Shown: one piece after another, positions 30,201 through 39,200 of the stretch
Numbering within the stretch: the stretch's first letter is position 1
How the letters are laid out: every line of letters starts with the position of its first letter
Origin: Acridotheres tristis
Taxonomy: Eukaryota; Chordata; Aves; Passeriformes; Sturnidae
DNA length: 64,000 nucleotides
Direction of reading: 5' to 3'
NCBI GenBank assembly: GCA_037013685.1
Contig: CM072891.1
Span: 10,268,501 to 10,332,500 of the forward strand
Notes under the pieces: model-generated
What the model saw: only the letters and a program-made list of their open reading frames with translations
The model's database searches: none
What the model was told of the DNA's origin: nothing
Program-made: the position numbers and the translations under genes

Positions 30201-33200
30201 ACCTGGATAGCTCCACAGAGAGTAATTTGAGTAGGAAAGAGGAAGTTGCACACCTAAATATTTCAAGTCAATGCTCATTGTTGGGTCTACAGAATTCAAC
30301 TTCAGTCCCACTGCAAGAAACAAGTAACAGTAAATGTCTCAATGCAGCAAGATGTTAGGAAAAAGAAAATCAAGATATTCACTAAAAGATAAACCATTAA
30401 GTTACCATGGGCTTTTCTGGCATTCCCGCACCATTTTGAGAAACTTGAAAAAAAGCATTAGTGCCATAACAGTTACTTACACTGGATTTATAGGAGGCAT
30501 AAATTAAAGAGCATTTTGTACAATGGGAATTTGAGAAAAAAACTGAGTTACTTTTCATAGTTTTTTTGACTGCTACTGAAGTTTTCACAGAAATTTATTA
30601 ACCGCTGTGCCAGTGTTGTAATAAATCTCATAATAAAACCTTTTGACTGTTTTTCTGAGTAAGTCAGCATCATTTACATCTTTGAAGGCTAGAGCTACTC
30701 TCTGAACCCAACTCATCTGACCGACATTTCATATCCCTAAGCTATCAAGCCTGCCAGCAGTACTTACACATCTCCTTTTGTACTGAGCTGAACTTGTGCA
30801 AGAACATGTATCACACATACATCAGCTTCAACCAGCATAAGAGACTATAAACCAGGTTTTAGCTCTCAAGAATGTTTGTTTGTCTGACTGTTGTGATATA
30901 AATATGAGTTTAGACAGTGATTTTAACAACAATCTGTCTTGTTAAAGGCATTAAAGCATTTGTGGTGGCATCAACATGTTCCTTCATTAACAACCCCCAA
31001 TACTCAAATTGAAATATTTACTTGGTAACAAAAGCTATTTTTGTCAATGGCAGAACAAATATAGATACAGAAGTGCTGAGAAAAGTAAAAGCTAGAAAAA
31101 TTGATATTGCACCTTTTCAGAAAATATTGTTACAATTCAAGAAATCACCGTCAATCAAACTGAGCTCACAGCTGGGAGCTGAGAGCTTCTGTTTTGATTT
31201 TTAGCTATAGAACTTACAAATGTTGCTCCTGTTGCCCAAAAGTTTGAAATGAATACGCTAAATGTATGCATTCTGAAACTGAGAATGTACAACTTGACAA
31301 GGCTCAAGAAACAAAGTCTCTAATTTGCACATGCAGTAGAAACCTTGTGCTGGCCGTACACATTTATGTTCACAAGTGGAAACACAGTGACCAGGTAACT
31401 ACCACTCTGGAAACAACTGACAGGAACAAATCTCAGGCATGGTTATTTAAACAGAGAGTGTTATCACAGACAGTCTAGTGATACGATTTTCATATCTACA
31501 TAGGGAAAAGGAGAAGTAAGTCAATCTGGTACTTTGTATAAAAACATGTCAACTGACAAACGTCAAGGTGTTATCCATTTCTTTTTTTCTATTCAAATAA
31601 ATGGAAAGAGTAGAAAGTTTCTTTTTCTTTACACTGCTTTCTGTCACCTGCAAAAACAATCCTATCTTTGTTTCACACTCAAACAAAAATAAGAACATCA
31701 CACATGCACAAAATCTATTTTTTCAGTTTAGGATCATGAAGTAAAAAACACCCAAGACGATGAGCCCAAGAAGTGCAGCATGGAATGACCACAGGCAGCC
31801 AGAGGAGAACAAATGGTAGCAGTTAAGTATTATGTCAATAAAGACATCCCCATATACAACAGGTGAACTGTTACTTTTTAAAATTTCTTTCATTTCCAGA
31901 GCATTGCTAAATTTCAGTTGCTGTAAGCAAACAGCAGCAATGAAGAACTATAAGAACTTTCTCGTCTACATCAGCTGCAGTTGATTAATCTTAAATATGA
32001 AACATGACAACAGTGCCTTCAATTTTCAAGAAATACAGTCAGGGATTCAAATTAGCTCAGATAAAATAAGCATCCCATAGCATTGCAGTGCTCCAGCAGG
32101 AGCTTTCCTTTTAACACACATAAATTGGATTCCCTTCTTTCTGAAGCATTTTCCTGTAATTCTGGTGCCTCTGACATCTAGACAGCCTCCATCACCCTGT
32201 TATTAACTTCACAGATCAAGAGCAATTGCAGGGCTCAGGTACAGCTCCAGCATTTCATCAGTGAATCTCAAAAAGAATCTTAAACTTCTCAACTACACTG
32301 TTGAGAAGCAGAACCAGAGTTAACATCAACACTGCTATGTCTGTCCCTTCCAGGACCTCAAGTCTGCAAGGCAAGAGATTTGTAATTATTTGGAAGATGA
32401 AGGTAATCTGGAGAAAGTCTGGTTCCTTGTTCACATGCAGCAGCTGAAGTCTAACAACAATAGTATTCATGCTGTAATTCACTTAATAGCCCAATCTGAC
32501 TGCATCTATTGTAGTAATGCTCTTGCTGCAAATAGTTTTCCTGTATCTTCTTTTCCCTCTAAAAATTAGAAGCTGTGGTTCATATCCATCATTGCTGAAT
32601 TGCAATTTCACTATTTAACAGGCTCAGCAGATTACCATCCAACACTGGAAATGATGGTCATTACCACTCAAGAAAACCAAAATTCTTTGGATGTCTTTTT
32701 CTTAACCTAATGCTTGACATTTCTTGTCCATTTTGTAGTATCTGTGAAGTGCTCAAAACCGTTCAGAAGGCACCTCACACTTCAGCTGGAGAAGAAGCAT
32801 GTGGGTTGTACATGTTCTCAGCTGCAGGCTCATCTCATGAGTCAAACAGCCCTCACAAGTGCTGTAGTTGCCTATGTATCACACACTGTAATTTTATGAT
32901 ACTTTTTTTGGGTAAAGGTAACACCTAGGATGTCCACAATAAAATCCTAAAATGGCTTAACATTGCTAGATCTCACCATACACCATGCATAAACCATTCA
33001 AGATAATCCAACGTCCTTCACTACAGAAGCTCAGTGAGGGCCTAGAACAGCTCATAACAGAACCAAGATCAGTATTTGGAGACTCAGTCCCTGCAGTATT
33101 ACAGTTATGTGTTTGAAACATTCAGGGCCAGAACCCCACGAGTATGAAGTACAACTTTTCCATGTGTATCAATAATTTTATCACCTGCTCTGATGCCTAC

Positions 33201-36200
33201 CATAATGTTATTGGTCTCAGGACTACTCTTGCTGATGCCTTTCAACTTCATTAGGAGAGAGAACATCAAGTTCCACTCTGTGGATCCTTGAGGATCTTTG
33301 ACTTTCCTCTATCTACTCCAGGATAACAATGTATATACATAGGAGATCACAAACTTGACCCTTTTAAATGGCTAGTGAACTGGATGAACAGGGACTCAAA
33401 GAAATAAGGACTCAAATCACAGTAAATGTAGCCTTGGTTAAGTGTTGCTGGATCTCTAGCTCTTCTACTCACCAGGAAATGCCTACTTTTACGAAGGAGT
33501 AAAACTATCTGCTTTCAACCAGGTTTAGGTCATTACAAAACAGGTACTGTTGGAAGGCTCAGCAGCTTCTGCAAGAGGTGCATAACATGCAGACTCCTGC
33601 TCTCCTACTGGAGATTCAGGAGTCACCTTTTGCCACCTCCACATTTTCTAGTTTGTAAAAAAAAATGTGTGCAGATGAAAAGCCAGGTCCCAGCTGTAGT
33701 AGGCATATACAGTATTGGCACCAGCAGGAAATGATCAGCTGAGTATGACTAAGTGTAATGATCAAGCAGGTGCCTCATCAGTATGTACACGACCACTTAC
33801 CTTCCTGAAGGCTAGGATGTATTACTTGTTTATGCCTCAAGGTCTTCAGCTCTTCCATCAACTCCTTTTCCAGTACTTGTATTCTTGCTTGACAATCTAT
33901 TCAAAAAATAGGAGAACATATAAAATATATATTCCACACAAAAAAACTGACTTAATTATCAATTTTTCAGTGTGTCTTTACAAATTCCCTTATTGCAGGG
34001 AAGAGCCACTCACAAAGGAAAAAAAAAGAAAACTGTACCTGGATCACTTGTAGTCAACAGGGGAGTCTGGAGATTCTGTGACTCTTCTCCACCAGCTCTA
34101 TCAACAGTGTTAATGTCAAGAGCTTCCTATATACATGAAGAGCCTTGAGTAAGTTACCTTAAAACACTTAGGTGCAAAGTAGGCCACATCAAATATCACC
34201 AAATTATTCAAAACATGAGACTGTTTGATAAACAAGCATGCACTCTTTTATACAGAATTCCAAATCCTGTTACTTTTTCCTAAGCTGCAAGAAGACCATG
34301 TTATGATAACACAGGGTCAAAATAAGAATGGATTTGGAAAGAGGCGACGAAACTCCAAACTCAATTTAAAAGAAAACATAACTTCAGCTTTAAGCACAAA
34401 GATTTTAAAAGGTTTTTGAATTTTAAATTTTACTCCACAACAACAAGGTTTTACCTTTGATGCAAAGGACACAAAAAGAACACCGTCAACATCTTCAAGG
34501 TCCGGTTTAACGTCTGGAAGGATACTCCCAGGCCCTAGAGAACTGTTCTTGCTTGCTACTACATTTTTCCCTATACCTTTAGGTGGTCGACCAGCCTTGG
34601 AAATTTTCAGTTTCCGGGGCCTTCCTCTTTTATTTGTAACTGATGATAGGGTGCTTTGATTGTTACCAGAGCCTTTGAGGGACACAGGGCTCTTCAGTAT
34701 GCCAGACCTTTTTCTGCCACACATCTCTTTATCTGGAAAGTCACAACTTACTGAGCCCCTGAGATTAAAATTAGGTGATTTGGATAGAGCCCACTGGGCC
34801 TCTCCGATTGAACAGTATTTCTGTGACATTTTACTCCCGGGAGATTCTTTCTTCACAACTAATTCCTCAGGCACAGTGACCATGCCTGAGCAAGAGTCTT
34901 TGTGATTTTCAAAACACACGGGCAAGGAATCCAGGATTGTACTCAAAGGGGATTTATCCTTCTTGCAAGAGGAAAGCATGGTCTGTGGCAGCTCAGATAT
35001 CTTCACCGTGCTCTTTGTGACTGCACATGGTTCCAAATAGACCACAGGCATCTTACCACTATCCAGTTTTAACATTTTTGCTTTGGCAACACCTGAAGGA
35101 TTGGTTAGCATACGCTTCCTTGGCTTAAATTCTCCATCAATTCCATCTGTTTCACGGCGTCTCATTAGGTGTTTTTGTACAACGGGATCATCATCATCAG
35201 TGTTAGAATATTCATCAGTTTCTTCATCTGTGTCTTCCTGTTTCACAGTTACTCCTTGTGTGCAAATATTTGACTCATAGTCATAGTCATCTACTGGCTC
35301 CTCTTTAACGACTACATTGAAGTGTCCATTTGGGTCCAATGGAGATGTCACATGGGAATTACTTTCATAACTGCTAGCAATGGTACTGGGGTAGGAGAGA
35401 GGGGACAAAACCAAAATACAATGTAAGATCTTTGTTAAATCTCTTTTACCAAAATTCCACCACCTCCCATAATTCTTGGTTATATGGTAAAAAGTTTCTA
35501 AAATGTTCCCAGACCTAAGTCTTCTAAATAAGCTGTCATTTACAACCTTACATTTTTAGAAGCTTTCAAGAAACCCCAAGAAATTGCCATTATTAACAAC
35601 AATCCAACTTCTTATCTGAAGGCAGCAGCACAACTTCCTTCCCTACTAATATCAGGGTGACATTTGCACTTTTTCCTCTTTTACCGAGCATGAACCCATG
35701 CGAACCTGTCATATTTTAAACGCTCAGAAGCGGCCTTAGTTTGCTGTGTATCTCATTAAGACACTAAAGCCATTGTGCTTGCAAGCAAGAAGCCAAGTGA
35801 GCCTTTAAAGCACCAAAATTTTAGTTAATGCACCCTGAGACCACATATAGACAATTCCTAAATTCAACTGTTGTTTGAACACTTACAGAATATTAATACT
35901 AATATCCTACTGAATCCTGCTGCATTTTCTGCCAGGTCTGAGTCCTAACCTAACCAGAATTCTAAACACCATGCATTAGATACCAAAGATTAACAGTACA
36001 GGCAGCTCATAATGGGCTTCTTTGAGAGTCAGACACATCAAAGAACTACAGTCACCAGTTTTCTTTAGTGTATCAGAATCTGGCTCCTTGTCATAAGAGA
36101 AAACTGCTAACATATGAAACCAGAAACTCATACCCAGAATAAAACTCAGAAAAAAGGTCAGAACTTATTTACTTAATATATCACATAGTATTCCACAGCA

Positions 36201-39200
36201 TGCCTTTATACTTATTATATGATAGACCACATATAATTTAATCTTATTAGATTACTGCTGCCAACTTTGTGTTATTAAAAGTAAAATTATTTGTTAATTA
36301 TGTCAATTTCAAGTAAAATTTAACATAACTGTAGTACTAATATATCATATAGAGTGAATATGGCTTTACATACACTGGATGTATATACGTGTGTGTGTCT
36401 ATCCTACCATTAATATTATCCATCCCTACCCCTTTAAAGAAGTGCTAAGCCCAGTTGAACCCACAGCTGGGACTGAGAAAGGGAAAAAGAAGTGGAGGAA
36501 GAAGCTGCTTCCTTCCTGTGTAGGCTGAGGACATACTTAAGGGAGAAGAGCTGGGACACACAAGAATCACAGCATGGAGCTGGGAGTATTCCCCTCATGA
36601 AGGAACACTGCAGTATTAAAACAGGGAGCTGACAGTCAAAATACAAATTTATATATTTACATACAAAATTCTGAAGCACAATAGAAGCTATCTAGAAAAC
36701 TTGTTGTAACTCATAAGGACACTGAGCAACCACCATTAAGCTTAAAGCAAAAACATGGCTCCTGAGGGAATAGCAGGCAGCAGGAGACTGGAATAACAGT
36801 CCTATTTTGTCTACTGTTTTCTCTGGACAATGAGTTTTCTGTTAGAAATTTTCTAACTTTCATTTAATTAATAATGTGAAATGTAAGATTAAAAAGCCTT
36901 TCTCGGTTAGTGAGTTTACTGTGAAAGAAATGCAAAAGACAGACTACTTGTAAATTACCGGCAGCTGAAAATCCTGCCACACTACTAAGCTAAGAGGTTG
37001 ATTCAGTGCAGCTCATTCACAATTAAAGTGAATATTATTAAGACTCATCTTCTCTGCTACTTTAAAATTCTTGAAAATCAAGAGGTGAAAAACCGTAACA
37101 AACTTGCAGGCCAGGAATAAATTTCTCATCTGAGTTTTACCATTTCCAGTTGGAAGCCCAGTAAAGCCTGTACTTTGCTAGACTTCCTTTATCCATTGCA
37201 AGGTATATACATGTAGGTTAAGGATTACCTTTTTATTTGGGATCTGGACTGTATCCAAACTAAAAAGCCCTGCTGTAATACTGAAACTTCTAGACCCAAA
37301 TATTGTTCTATTCTGCATAATGCAACCATAAGCCAGGTGGTGACAAGAGTGAGGTATGACCCATGCATGTATATGCATGAGAAGATTAAGGATTTGCATA
37401 AAACAGTTTTTAAATTCCAATGCAATAACCAACTTCTCAAAGAATAAAAAATTTTCTTTTTAGCACTGAAGCAAGTTCATCTGGCCCATACTTTTTGAAG
37501 TTACATGCAACATAGGTAGTCACAGAAAGTTCCTCTAATTATGGGAAAATGAATCAAGGAAGTTGGTCCTCTCAAAATCCTCAGTCCAAGCTCAGGTAAA
37601 AATGGTGAAACACTGTCTTAACTAGCTCTTTCTTTACCTCATATGGAACAGTGCTCATATTTAAACCAACTTTCTTATAGCCCAAGTAATGTATTTGGCA
37701 CCCTTGTAATATAACAACAAAAGCAGAAAACTGCCTTTTTGTTTTTTTCCAGACTAAAAACCATTAAGTTGCTCATTTTTTGAAAGTACCGATTTTTTTT
37801 GTTTTGTTTTATTTTGGTACCTCATTTTAAAATACACTGGGGAGGAGTTGGAGAGGGAATCTGATTTCCTGTGGCTATGGCAGAGGTTTGAAGGACAATC
37901 ACTTGCCCTTCTCCCCCAAAAGAAAGGCAAGAAACGAAAAAATCTCAAACTGTCAAGACTAAACACAAGACAACTAAATTAGAATAACAGGACTAATGGA
38001 GTATTAAAAATGCCACAGATTTTTTATTTTTGAAGAAGGAAATTCAAAAGACCTTGGAAAGGAGAAAGAGTACACTAGCCTGTAAGACTTAAGAACCAGT
38101 AGTTTGTGGTACCTTCCATGGCCTAAACAGCTGAGTATGTCCAGGGATAAGCATTTCTACTGAAGTATCCACAACTCAAACACTTATTTTCTTTACAACA
38201 CACCTAATTAAACTAAACATACTAACACACCAAAGAAGATGGAAAAAGCACACATAGTACCTTGGATAAAGAAAACAGTCCTTTATTTCTGAAGTCCTCT
38301 AATAACTCAGGATTAAAATTACTCTTAGGTATATGCAACCTTTTACATGATTCTATTATCAAAAATGTCAGAAGACTTGTGTATTGGTGGGGAATATCAC
38401 CCTCAACAGCACTAGGAACTCCACTTCTTTTGCAGAGGATTATCTGAGAGGTAGCAGTTCCCAACTTGCTTCTCACTCAAGTCTAAGCTCAGCAGAAATC
38501 ATTACCCTGCCTAAAAGCAAGATAGTGCCTATCAAGTACTACCTACTAAGAGCTTGCCCACCACAAAAAAACAAAGCAAAACAAGACAAAAACAAAAAAA
38601 ACCCACACAAGACAAAAAACCACCAACAAACAAACAAAAAAAAACCCCAACAAAATCTGCCCAGTCTCATCAATACGTAAATATTAATATTTGGTTCAAT
38701 AAAGAAAAATGTCACACTCTCAGTGCTGTCCTTGAAAGGCTGACATACTTCAAAACTCAACCGTATGGCATCTTCTGAACAGACCAGAAGAAAGGAGGAG
38801 AACTAATGTTATGAAAAACTCCAGCACTTACAAAGACAGTTTTGCCATATCTTGGATAAGATCAATTTTCTCTTTCCAAGTAAAGAAACTGACTTTCTCA
38901 CGCAGATCACAAAAACATAATACAAAGCTGGCCAACACTTGAAAGTAATTCTAGGACAGTGATAACATTTATTCATCGAGTGACAGGTGCTTCCAGCCCA
39001 GACAACTAAAAGACCCTTTGCAGTCTTTTCCTGCCTCGGCAGCTTTTAGCACATTTCAGAGATCAGCTGCCTTGGAGGCAAAACCAGAGAAAGAATCTAA
39101 CATGTTCTGGACCAAAAGAAATTAAATCTGCCAATTTGCATCAGCTATTTTTAAGGAAGGTCCCCGAGTCCTTCAAATGTTTTTTATTCCTTGGGAATAA

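Noticed and set aside
38539..38778. Lys/Gln-rich or Phe/Trp-rich ORFs at 38.5-38.8 kb
   Set aside because: Produced by an A/C-rich low-complexity tract in an intron.
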